Source: Klebsormidium nitens
Lineage: Eukaryota; Streptophyta; Klebsormidiophyceae; Klebsormidiales; Klebsormidiaceae
Direction of reading: 5' to 3'
DNA length: 64,000 nucleotides
NCBI GenBank assembly: GCA_000708835.1
Contig: DF237033.1
Location: forward strand, 1 to 64,000
In this document: positions 37,900 to 48,900 of the stretch, one piece after another
How positions within the stretch are numbered: position 1 is the stretch's first letter
Layout: the number at the start of each line of letters is the position of its first letter
Translations under genes and position numbers: made by a program
The notes under the pieces: generated by a model
Told to the model about the DNA's origin: nothing
Databases searched by the model: none
The model's input: only the letters and a program-made list of their open reading frames with translations

Positions 37900-39787
37900 A
37901 AATCTAAATGCTTCCACTATCAGTTGCAACATTAAAATAGCATTGGGACCAGTCAGATGTACCTAAAAGGAGACCGTGTGTTGGATTCTGCAAAGGGGCA
38001 GCCAAATCTCAATCACTTGATCCCTAAGATGTGGGATCATCTCTGTGATTTGAAAAAGGATACCACACGAAAGGCAAGCAATCAGTGCAAGGGCTAATGT
38101 CTGCAGTTCAGCGGCACTGTTTGGTCAACACCTTTCAGAAGTACAGAACTCCATTGACTTCAGCTCAGCAGGGCAGCTGTCACAACAGCTTGTCTTCTAA
38201 GGGAAGCGGATCCACATATTCAGGACACGGGTTTCAAAGTTCGTGAAATAGAGGTGGATTATCATATGGTAGGAAGGCGTCTCTTGAACCAAAGCTCAGT
38301 TGCACCTCATCTATAAGACGTCTGATCACTCAGAAAGCGAGGGTTCCCTGAGTGGTGCAATGTGCAGGGAAAGCTAACGCAGCGAATGCTGCCACGAGGT
38401 TCCCCTTCTAGGATTCCTAAAACACCGCTGCTGAAAAGACAATCCTTCGACGCCACCTCAATGCTCTGTGAACCTGATATACAACTAGGAATGCAGCGAT
38501 GAAAGTAGTTGTGACGAATGCAACCAATCGTGCCACGCTTCTACTCTAATCAACGGACGTTGAGACGAAAATTTGAACATACATGGATCAGAAGAGGCTT
38601 CGCTCATAGCGAACTCAGCAGATGCATCATACATAATCAGATGTCAAGCAGCTTGGACAAGAGACACACGCTGACCTTCGACGCAGAAAGCTAGATGGTT
38701 GCCAATTTGCTCATCTGATCTCCGTGGAACAGATATGGCAGTAACTCACGCGGTTTTACATCGCAAAAGGCTAACAACCAGCGGGATGCCCAGAAACAGA
38801 ACCAACTATGAAAAATTTGACAGACAATCGCATAATGCACGAATGTCTAGGGAATGACCGATCACATTTAGAAATGCATTGAAATGAGAGTCAATTCCGA
38901 AGACAAGCCAGCTTCTGACCAACCTGCGGATTGCAAGAACGAGCTTGCTGCCCCGTTCCCTTTGCCCCTCCCTTTTGCAGCTGCCCCGGTGGTTCCCTGG
39001 CCCAGATCTTTAACAGAAGGCACACAGCGCTTTAATTACTGAAATCCTTGAAGCCCTACAAACCGCCTGCTTTCGCTCTCCAGCTAGACGCAAAAACCCC
39101 TCGAAATTTCTGCAAGAAATGCTTTCGCTCCTAGATGGAGCTAGGCGGCCATTGGCTCGATTCTGTCAACAGCTTGGCTTGAGCTGCAGCCCTGCAGAGC
39201 TGTCTTTGTCAATGCGATGACATCATCATGCAGCTGGAGGGCAGAAGAAGGAGCAACTAGATCGACACAAACGTCCAAAGTTGGGCAATCCCTCTGCACT
39301 TGGCTAGCAATTTTATCGACGGTCCACAGCATTGCCGAGAGCATCGACGGATCGAGATGCTGCATTCTTTCTGCCAATCGGCTCTGCATATGCCCATCCA
39401 AGATTCCTTAGCATTTATTCCCGTTTTGAAGCGTCTACCGGGCAGAGTTGTGCGTTTATGGTGGCAATTCGGAGCGCTTGCCGCTGTCTCTATGACCAGA
39501 TTGGCTATGACCGGGCAATACCTGCCTCGACTGACTTTTCAACAAAATGTCAATTTGACAGCAGTGCATGCACATTGCACCCTGCACCTAGTCGACTAGC
39601 AGCAGAAGCCCCACTGCCAGCTGGCACCTGTTAAAAAAATTTCGGAGAGCTGAGAAGGTCGAAGCCTTCTTGAAGAGCTCCATTCCCAGTTCTCACAACA
39701 TCCAAGCTTCGTTCCACAGGCAGGAGAAGCGCCTTTGCCAATTCTTCAGGACAAGGTACAACCACTGAGCTTTCAGGCATCAACAAC
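37900..39787. other. Intergenic interval and 5' flank of the ASR-type gene
   Basis: No coding sequence is supported. The part at 39.27-39.33 kb is a diverged partner of 17340-17435. In the few hundred bases ahead of the ATG at 39788 I found no ACGTG core (the ABRE core that would be expected for ABA control), so ABA regulation is not supported by the sequence shown. Confidence 0.45.
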
Positions 39788-42700
39788 ATGGAGGAAAGAG
39801 GCCACCACCAGAGGCACGAGAGTGAGAGGGAGCGCGAGAGAGAGGAGCGTGAACGCTATGGTGAGCCTGAGACATCTGCACTTTCGAGTACACTTGAACA
39901 ATTGAGAGAGTATGATCTGGTCAAAGATGAGCGACTGGGTGACCAGAACTCAAAATGATGAAGTCTCCAGTGGGATTCCAAATCAAATTTTCCGCCGAGT
40001 GTGAGAGTGATTATAAGGCTGAGTTGGCAGATGAGGATCGTCATTGCAGCACGGCATCTAATCAGGGCTCGAATTGTGATGCCTGTTGATCATTGTACAA
40101 AACTAAGCTAAAATTAGACCTTCAGTGCGATCCTCTTTCCCAACTTCTGCAAATGAGGCACTCCCCAACCATTTCTGGAGTGAAGACTAGACCAGCTGAT
40201 TCAGACCTTAAGCTGAGCCTGGTATCCTGGAATCAAAGGGATCCAGCCATCCATACAAGCACGATTCGAATCAAGCTTCTCAAGGGTTTATCTCCCCTGT
40301 CCAATTCAAACAAATAAAAGGCCATACGCTCACGACGTACTCAGCGTTGATCAACATACTAAGACCATTTTAGGGATTCTTCACAGGAGTTTCTACTTGA
40401 GAATCGGGAGTTGTTCCATTTGAGAAGTCAAATCAAAGCTATCATAAGAACCTTGATCTGGTTCCTGGTCTTTAGTTTGGCTCTTCTTTGTGTCCTCTGC
40501 TCAATTGACCATGTCACTCTACCTTAATTCAGCGTTTCCAAGCTCTGTTCCAAGGCATTTGCCACTGAGCATTCAGGAAAGGGGCAGTCCACAGATCTGG
40601 AAGATGTGAAACTTGTATGGTGGAGACTTTTTGAGTGCTCGCTGCTTTGACATTATCTATGCATCAGGGGATACCTGGAATCATGCGATGCAGGCCAAAA
40701 AAGATGTGAATGAATGTGATTTTCTCAAATAAATTGCTTCATCTAGGCCCGAAGAGAATTTCCCATGGAATACTTCTCCTATTTTGACTACAACATATTT
40801 GTGCTGGCTAATCATCACTTAGTAAGGAGAAAACCCTTGGCTCAGGAGCTGCGCATTCATCAACCCCCTTGCATTTCTGGCTCAGTCATTTTCCTGCAGA
40901 CTGGCCCTAGGTTATGCACAGATTATCAATTGATAGAGCCTCTTCATAATCGAGGTGTTCCCTGTGGCAGATGCTTTCTTGTTGAGGGCTTAATGTCACT
41001 CTGCAATACCACTGCTAGCGCCTGGTGATGATTGCAGGTGCCTGGGTCTGAAGACACATTCTATGGTACCTGATTCACACTCTTTTTTTCCCCCAATTAT
41101 TTCGAACATGAACACCAGCCTTTGACTATCTGATCAGTTGCATGAAAGCTAGACATATGCCTGCCTCTGTACAGGCGGCGGTGGAGGTTATGGCGGCGGT
41201 GGTTATGGAGGTCCCCAGCCTGGCGGCTATGGCGGACCGCCCCCTTCTGGTGCCAACCCTTATGGAGGGGGACCACCCCAGCCCTACGGTGGCGGCTATG
41301 GAGCCCCTCAGCAATATGGGGGAGGAGCACCTCAACCCTACGGCGGCGGTTATCAGAACACAGAGGTATGAGATTCAGGAGGCATCACCATTTCACAATT
41401 CCTGTGACAAAGTGGACTGCATGACCAGGGCTTTGGCCAAGAAGTCATGGAGTGATGACTTGTGTCTGGTCTGTGAAGCTTTCACCGGTCCAGGTTTATG
41501 CAACATTCAGTAAGTTTCTGGAGGAAAAACCTAAAAAGCACAGCAGCCTTTGTCCAGGGACTGATTACTTTTGTAGGCATGTTAGTTGTAGCCGTCTGCT
41601 TTTCAACAGCCTTTTATTGCCTGGAAAGTCGGATCTGGAACAAGAGAACACCCTAACGCAATCTGCAGCAGACATGCAATTGTCCGTTATTCATCTGGCC
41701 TTTTTATTTCCAATGAATGATGCTATGGCTTTTCAATTAAGAGAAGCTAGGATGCGCAGTAGGCTCAAAATGATTCTATTTTAGGCACTTTCTTGGCCTG
41801 CATAAGTTGAGTTGCACAACCAGAAAATCGAACGACCCCGAAGCGATCCGCTCCATTCTCAGATTGAAAGATTTCTCTGCATAAACGATTTGAACGATCC
41901 ACTGATCAGGGGACACTTCGCTAAGCACTGCAAGCTTATCGACCTGGAATGATAGAGTGCAAGTGCAGCGCACGCTCTCCGTCGAGTTCTATCGACCTTT
42001 CGATCTTGATCTAACTTAATCCTTCTCTCTTGCCAGGCGAGTGGTGGACAGTTCGCGCCTGGCAGAATGCACGAATAGCCATTTCTCCGATACCGTTCGA
42101 CCACAAAGTTATCATACAACTCAATAGATGGTGACGAAAAACGCTCCAGGAGTTTGCAGGTCGGCCGTATATTCCGGCTCCCGTTCTGAGAGCGTGTGCA
42201 ATCCCAAAAACCGGCCGGCTTCCATCGAGACGCCGACTCCTTCCTCTTCGCTCAGCGTTCACAACTCCTGCACCGGCCAGGCATACCCCAAGATGCAAAA
42301 AAACCAACATTTTCTGCTCCTGCAAGTGGTCGGAGGGTCCAACCGAGCAGAAGGAATAGACAAATCCTAGTACGAGACACTCCACATCTGAACGCTCAAC
42401 ACTGCCTTCTCTCCTGCAGGTGATTGACGGACGCAACCGGGCAGAGGGCATGTAAAGCGTACCCTTCGACGAAACAGACGAATCCCGCACCTAATTGGCC
42501 TACTCCGGTACTTAGAAGTACAGTGCGCAGGTGGTCGGTGTGCTGAACCGTGCGGAAGCAAAAATACTTACCAGTCTGAGATAGACAGTCTGCAAATCTG
42601 GCACCTATCCGGCCTGATCTGATAGTAAGACGCTCTCTGCTCGATGGCAGGTAGTCGGTGAGTTCAACTGAGCGGAACGCCTCAACTCGTACCAGTCTCA

Positions 42701-44584
42701 GACAGTTGTCGAACCCTGGACCCAGACGCTCAATGCAACGTACCCTACCTTCCCTCCTGCAGGTGGTCGGCGTATTCGACCGGGCGGGAGAATGAACACG
42801 TACCAGTCTGAGACAGTCTACCACCCCTGCTGCGGGCAGGCTCACACCGAAACTTAGGCACCGAAGTCATTTTGTCTCTTTTGCAGGTGGTCGGTGGATT
42901 CAATACGTACCGGGCAGAAGGCATGACCACGTATCGGTTTGAGACCGTCAATCCTTTGAAACAGCGCCGGGGGTACCCATAGAAGTAGTGGTTAACACCC
43001 TTGCGTCTTTTGCAGGTGGTCGGTGGATTCAACCGGGCGGAAGGCATGAACACGTACCAGTCCGAGACAGTCTACGACCCCCGCTCCGGCCAGGCCTACA
43101 CCGACACCCAGACGTTCAACAAACCGTACGGCAGCACTCAGGCGATCTACAAGGAGGAGCAGCGCCTGGAGAACCTGGAGGACGAGCCCCAGGAACAAGG
43201 AGCGCCACAACAAGATCGAGAAGATGGGGGAGCTTGGTGCGCTGGCTGGAGGCGCTGTTGCACTGGTGAGAGTAATCTCTGAGAAGACTCTAGGTTTGCA
43301 ATTTCGTGGCTGGTCCGCGCTTCGTTTCTTTGACTGCTTGCAATGGCGAGGTTCCGATCAGGTTTGAGGAGGAGAGATATGGGGCCCGAGCTCGGGCGCT
43401 GGCACGATGCGCTGCTGCGCTGGCTCGATTGGTTCCGAGCAGGTTCTTATTTTGCGGCTGTGCGGCTAGTTCGGGTTTTGTTTCTCTGCTTTCTCTTGGA
43501 TTAAACCGTATGCAGCAAAAGCCAACGAGAACGACAAGATGCAGAGCGCTTGGCGCGCTGGCAGGAGGCGCTGTTGCACTGGTGCTGATAATATTTGGGC
43601 CAACTTCAGGGTTGCGCTTTTGCGGCCGGCCAAATGTACGTTTCCGAACATACCTTCACCTTTCCAGATTCCATTTTGGAAATCGGTTCGAAAGAAGAAG
43701 ATGTAAGAGCTCAGCGCGCCATTGAGGAGGTGTTATAGTGAAATCGGTTTTGAGAAGGCGCGTTGTTTTGTGGCTTTGCAGACTAGCTTTTGAGCAGGCT
43801 CATGTGTTGCGGCTTCGTGGGCCTCGTTTTCAGCCAATCTTTTTTTCCCATTTCTCTTTGAGGAAACCTCTACGGAACCAACGAGAATCTGGAAAAGAAG
43901 TGAGCTTCGGGCGCTTGCCAGAGGCGCTATCGGTGACCGAAGAAGTTCATCCTATTCATCGTTCACCGAAGCGGTATCCTCGCCGATTCGTGTTGTTGGA
44001 GGACAGAACTCACGCATGGAGCGAAGTTGGAACCACATCTAAACGAAGTGAAACCAACATGATACCTTCATCGACTTACGTACTGTGGGAGCTTCACGCA
44101 GCCAAGGTGCACCCCGTGCCTCGGGACGCGACGAGATCGACTTAAGGGCGAATTAGAACAGAAGCTCCAAAGTTCACAGCGCTAACGTCAATTGACGCGA
44201 AGTGAGTTATTGGTGCGCGTTGGGAGCCTCACGATAAGAAGTTCGACACAGAGCAGAGTATAAACAACTCTACTCTCACTCCGTGATATTGAACCCTGCT
44301 CGCATACCCTGCTCTTGACCTTTCCTATCAGACCCTACTTTCAAACCCTACTCTTATCCAGTAAATTCAAGTTAGTTACGCCTGTGCAGTGGGAGCGTCA
44401 CGAGGAGAAGGAGGACCCCGAGCACTACGGCCGCCACAAGACGGAGGAGACCATCGCCGAAGCGGCGCTCGTCGGAGGCCTGGGCACTGCGCTGTACGAG
44501 CACCACGAGAAGAATGACGATGAGGAACGCGTTGAGAAGTACGGGAAACGCGACGAGGAGAAGAAGCACGGCTGGTTCGGTTGA
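39788..44584 (+). CDS. ABA/WDS-domain (ASR-type) stress protein with Gly/Tyr/Pro-rich N-terminus; 4 exons; apparent 1-base frameshift in exon 3
   Basis: The exons are 39788-39860, 41175-41365, 43016-43265 and 44390-44584, with GT-AG introns. Residues 1-24 are Glu/Arg/His-rich. Residues 25-88 are low-complexity with repeated PYGGGY/QPYGGG units. Residues 89-146 have no known domain. The C-terminus matches the ABA/WDS family (PF02496): [23 protein letters not shown], then [19 protein letters not shown], and YEHHEK. ASR proteins are small, hydrophilic, zinc-binding and stress-related; function here is inferred from family. Exon 3 is 250 bp, so its two halves lie in different frames. Dropping one C in the run at 43187-43190 restores a 235-residue protein. 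This may be a sequencing error, a real lesion or a missed splice choice. Exon 3 and exon 4 edges are echoed in their introns. Confidence 0.88.
42145..43009 (+). repeat. Array of about six to seven decayed copies of the 5' edge of ASR exon 3 (intron 2)
   Basis: Copies of the acceptor plus exon start (GCAG then GTGGTCGGTGGATTCAACCG) begin near 42320, 42415, 42528, 42644, 42760 and 42887, ahead of the true edge at 43012. A still older one probably spans 42195-42295. Spacing is about 95-126 bp and all are in the same orientation. The nearest copies keep acceptor, VVGGF-like codons and [12 protein letters not shown]-like codons. Each has indels or stops, so none can replace the exon. The array occupies more than half of the intron. 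Confidence 0.9.
43380..43945 (+). repeat. Decayed copies of the 3' edge of ASR exon 3 (intron 3)
   Basis: The true exon end (43236-43270: GCGCTGGCTGGAGGCGCTGT then TGCACTG and GTGAG) is echoed closely at 43538-43590, where GCGCTGGCAGGAGGCGCTGT and TTGCACTGGTG are kept. Weaker echoes lie at 43390-43445 and 43908-43945. A T/G-rich stretch of about 60 bp (GTGGCT/GCGGCT, TTCGTTTC) that follows the donor recurs near 43300, 43445, 43755 and 43800, so intron sequence was copied along with the exon edge. Confidence 0.8.
44070..44275 (+). repeat. Two decayed copies of the 5' edge of ASR exon 4 (intron 3)
   Basis: The true edge reads GTGCAG then TGGGAGCGTCACGAGGAGAAG. At about 44200-44270 the sequence GTTGGGAGCCTCACGATAAGAAG follows, and at about 44080-44130 GTGGGAGCTTCACGCAGCCAAG. 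Both are in the same orientation with intron bases ahead of them also matching. The CAG acceptor has been lost in both. Confidence 0.75.
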
Positions 44585-45999
44585 GAAGTTCTCACAGTAT
44601 GTCTGCATGCTTTGTTGAAATTAAGTTAGAATGGCGCATGTTCCCCGCTGTTACGACTGAGAGCCTATTAATATTGCCCGCTTTGTGGTGAGACTTTTTG
44701 AGAAGTAGTGCCCCTATCAAACTTTTAGTAGATGTTATCACTGAGACAAGCAAAGGTTAGAGTGTCCGTAAATTTCGTTAAGTAGCTTTTACCGCCAACT
44801 TTTAGGCAGGAGTCCCGAGTTGAAATTGAGTTGCTAAGTTGAGCTTTTGTTAACGTTTTGGATGTATAGTGCGACTACTGCTGTAAGCTTTTGATCCTTG
44901 TGCAATTATACATAGCATAAAAGTGGTGAGCTTCGCTTCCGACCTGTGGAACTTTCCTTTTGAATGCTGGGCCGTCGTGTTCTTTTAAAAGCTATGATAT
45001 GCATGCAATTATGTTATGAATATTAAGTTACAGAAGTCGAATTTCGGAAGTTTCGCGATCGAGTTGACAGTATGAGGTGCGCGTACGGCTCTGTAGATCA
45101 TGACCGTCCCACTATAATGATCCAATTATACACACATGTGAACGTTTATATGTATCATTGCAAAGGTCACTGAGTCAACTTGCTTATTATTCGGCGCTAA
45201 GTCACTAACTTCAATGTAAGTTTAGCCGCTGAGATGACTCGTATACGTACGTCCAACATTTCGAGCTTATACCCGTCAAGCAGCACTTGCTGGACGTCGG
45301 GCCATCAATTAGGGCCCGGGGTTGCGATTAGTACAATTGAGCTGCTTTATAGATTATGCCAAGATTGACACAGTAGAAGTAATTGTCGCGTGACGGTCAG
45401 AGATTATTACTAAGTATTACGAAGCTACTAGATTTCATTTGTGACTGGATCATTCAAAATCAAAAAAACTCAAGCTAAACATGTGTTCATTGGAATTAGT
45501 GGGAAAAGTGAGAATAGATCAGCCGTCATATTAAAAAATGCGGGAACGATGACAACTACGACAAGCAGTCCGACGCGGCGCGGTCGCGCTTTTCAGAATA
45601 ACCTAGTTTTCGTTTTGGGGATGGTGAGACTCGTTGCAGGAGTGTCGCGTCTGCATAATTGTCAAAAGAATATCTCGGGGGCTCATGGGCTGAGTCGTCC
45701 TTGTTCTTGCAACCTGACTATAGCGGCCGGATAAAAGACCGCGTTTCCTTCATGGGTGGTGCACGGTGCGCCGCGAAACTGTGGCCCGCATGAACGACGA
45801 AGCAGAAAACTTGTGTGAGAATTATACGCATTCGCCAAGCATTCTAGCGAGCATGCAGCAAAAGTTACGGCTAGTGTCTCAATGTAATGTACATCGGCCG
45901 TTTGAGTGATTTCCAGATTGGCTGATCTCTGTGCTTCCGGCTTTCTTGCGTCCCATGTAGGCGCGACGCAGGCCCGACCCTTTGGAGCCACGGGTCTCC
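44585..45999. other. Intergenic interval between convergent genes
   Basis: No coding sequence is supported. The ASR-type gene ends at 44584 and the glycosyltransferase stop is at 46000 on the other strand, so both 3' UTRs must lie here. The DNA is AT-rich with short GC-rich spots (about 45312-45324 and 45569-45588), similar in style to the 3' flank of the transporter gene at 20-21 kb. No polyadenylation signal can be assigned. Confidence 0.45.
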
Positions 46000-48900
46000 T
46001 CACACGTCCGTGACGCCATCGTTCCAGTCCCACCGCCGGTCCCTATTCACACTGAGCACCCCCCGTCGCAACCGCCCGTTCGTACTCCGCAAGTTATCAA
46101 TCAGAAGGCTCCACGTGGAGCCCATCGTGAGCACGAAGTAGTTCGCCTCACTGGACAGCATTAAATTCACGAACGCGTTTGCTGAGCTCAGCTCGCGCCC
46201 CATGCGCTTCTCGTAGTGCCACATGGGCTCCTCCCCCTGCTGACGTGGCACGTCCGTGTAGAGCATGCGCCAGCGCGCGTACGTCTGGGCTTGCGCAACG
46301 ATGTCCTGCGGGGGATGCGAGGGTTTCGGAATCTAGTTCCGCCGGAGCGAACGGAATGTCCCGCTTCGCTTCAGCCTTAGGTTCTGGCTCGTGCAATGAA
46401 TGATACCGGGGGTTTGAGAGCCCACATCATTCAACCTCCTGGGGCAAACGGAACACTTTCAAAAACCTACAAAGAGGGTTCTTGATCTAGGTCTGTCCTT
46501 GCTGTTTCGAACCACCGCGTTTCGTCGAGGTACATCCAGGATGAACGAGCCGAAGAAAGCAGTTCCATCACGAAGCAAGAATGCCGTTCTATGTGCCCTA
46601 CACCGTTCTCGCGAGTGAAGCGAAGCGTTGAAACTGAAAGATAGATCGGTTTCTGGCCTGGCCGCTCCTTTTCCATCTGCCCGAAGCTCATGGATTTGGA
46701 ATAGAATCTTGCAAGAAGTCTGGTCAGCTCGTTTACAATCAGGGTTCAATCTAACCAGGATCGAAACAACCGTGGCCATCAGCAGCCAAGGGACTGACTC
46801 TTCTCAAAATCGTACGATGCTCCCGCAGCTCTTCGTAAGGCGGACCTTTAATATCGATCCGTTAAAGTGCCTGAGATTTTCTGTCTCTTCTCACCTCCAT
46901 CTCGGTCGTCAGCAGGATGCTCGTGACGTCAGGATGATGCAACCGCACTTTCTCCGCAAGGCTCATGTAGTCCTCCAACCCGAACAGCTCCATTTCGCCC
47001 GCGCTCTTCTTGTCGCCTTGTCGTATGTGAAGCGCGATCGTCGGGCGCATCAAGTACGGCCGCCGGCGCGGCCATACCGCGGCGGCGAGCGCGGTTGGCG
47101 CGGCCGCGGGCGGTGGCTCGTCGCCCGCGCTTGAAATGATACTCTGCACGCGGTTACGGTTTTGGCTGGAATAAATGGAAATACAAACGCGACACGTGGT
47201 TTCGAAGAGGGCGTCTACTCCAAGGCTTGCTACATCCAGGCAAGAGGTATCGACTGCCCGTCACTCGCATTCCAAACACGTGGCTTTCGCGAGCGAATCC
47301 AAAGGTGGAGTTCCGGGAATCGGGTCGCCGTGTGGGAGGTCGTCCGCTTTAGCCGGTTTGTGCTTTCGGGGGACATTTTGTCGCCGTTGAAGAATCTAAA
47401 TCCAGGTTGGATCCGTGCCGTTTGCGAACCTAGGTTAGCCGCGGGTTTGGACAGAATCTTGTGAAGATGGTGGCGTTTTCGAAGCGCAGGCAGAGAATTC
47501 CAAATCGAGAAACGAGCACTGCAACTGGTACAGGCATGCTGACAATAGGGCCAGATCTCTGAGGCGCAATATATTGTTCTGCGGAATGCGCCCAAGGGGC
47601 GAAGGGGAGTTCAAGAAAGCGACTCGCAACTACTCTTAGTCTCGTTCCGCGGAGCTCGGAGCTGTCGGAGAAAAGGGGTCTAGGACATGTCGCTCCTCGA
47701 ACCGGCAATCTCAAACCTTTTTATACATGCCGAAGTTACTCAGAAGAAAGCCAGAGGAGAGTGACGTTAACAGAATCAAAAGAGGCCCACCTTAGCCTCC
47801 TCGTATCCGAACATTCGCTGCCGCTCCCGGTTCATAAGCCGGCAGAGGTACTGGCTGGGGTACCGCATGAGGTATCGGGTCGCCTGGCTCCGCCACCACC
47901 GCCGGTGCTCTTCCCCGGTCATCGTCAGCAACGCGTCACCAATCTCGATCGTCGGCACCTGGGATAGCCAGGGCTTTCCCCAAATCCTGCACACGTGAAA
48001 TTGCGTCAGCCCTTCACGACATCAAAGCCGGTGCTTTCATCGTCGGCAACCCGTCACCGATCTCAATTGTGGGCGCCTGGGACAACCAGGGCTTGCCCCA
48101 CATCCTGCATGATGACGTCATTTGAACGTCAGAAAGATCTGATGATAGAATACGAGCCGTCAGAACGCTGGTATTCTTCCCTGGTCATCGTCAGAAACTC
48201 GCACCGATCTCGATCGCCGGCGCCTGATTTACGCAGGGCTTTCCCCACATCCTGTACACGTCAGTTTGCGTCAGCCATTCTGGATTTCCAGTATCACAGC
48301 CGATGTTCTTTCCCCGTCGTCGTCAGCAAATCGTCGCAATCTCTGTCGTTAACGCCTGGGATAACCAGGAAATATTCTCAAAACCTGCACCCGTCACATT
48401 GCGCAAACCCCGACCTTCAAAACGAACGCAAAGACGAAAACGGAACGGAACACGGGACGACCCATCCAGCGGAGGAACGATGGCGCACTCTCTGGTTTGT
48501 CGGGGTTCAAATCAGCCGTACGCAGGTGGAAATGAATGAACCGAGCGGTATTTCTAGCGGAACATATGCGTAAGCATTACTATCATGTAGTAAAGTGCGG
48601 TGGGTGGTCCGTCGTGCTGTTTTCGCGGACACGCAAAGGGATAGAGCGGAACGAACAGAACTGGACGGCTTGCGGGGCTCATGTCGGGATTGCATCCGTA
48701 GGAAGCAGAAGTGCGGCGGGTTGTCCATCGTTCCTCGGAAAATTCAAATGGACGAAGAGAGAGAGCGGAGCCAACGGAACGATAAATTGAAATGTTGTCC
48801 GTCACGAACTTAGAATGCGGCGGGTGGTCCGTCAAGCTTCAAAACAAGTGACGGAACCAACGGAACGGAATGTTTTGGCGGAACTCACGTTGGAAGTTCG

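Larger units (their letters stand above)
26000..37900. other. Second gene-free A-rich retroelement graveyard
   Basis: No spliced gene or intact open frame is recognised. Hand counts show strong A-over-T bias on the + strand (24 A to 11 T in 28801-28860; 26 A to 6 T in 34021-34080). Copia-like fragments lie near 29.76 and 32.8 kb, and several blocks are shared with the first 16 kb in the same orientation. The region separates the divergently transcribed transporter and ASR-type genes and probably represents nested, old insertions. Confidence 0.55.

Noticed and set aside
41097-41335. Antisense frames across the glycine-rich exon
   Set aside because: Shadows of the GGX codon repeats of ASR exon 2.
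42396-43053. Long minus-strand open frames over the ASR intron 2
   Set aside because: They run antisense through the echo array; their repeated peptides are by-products of the tandem copies, with no known domain.
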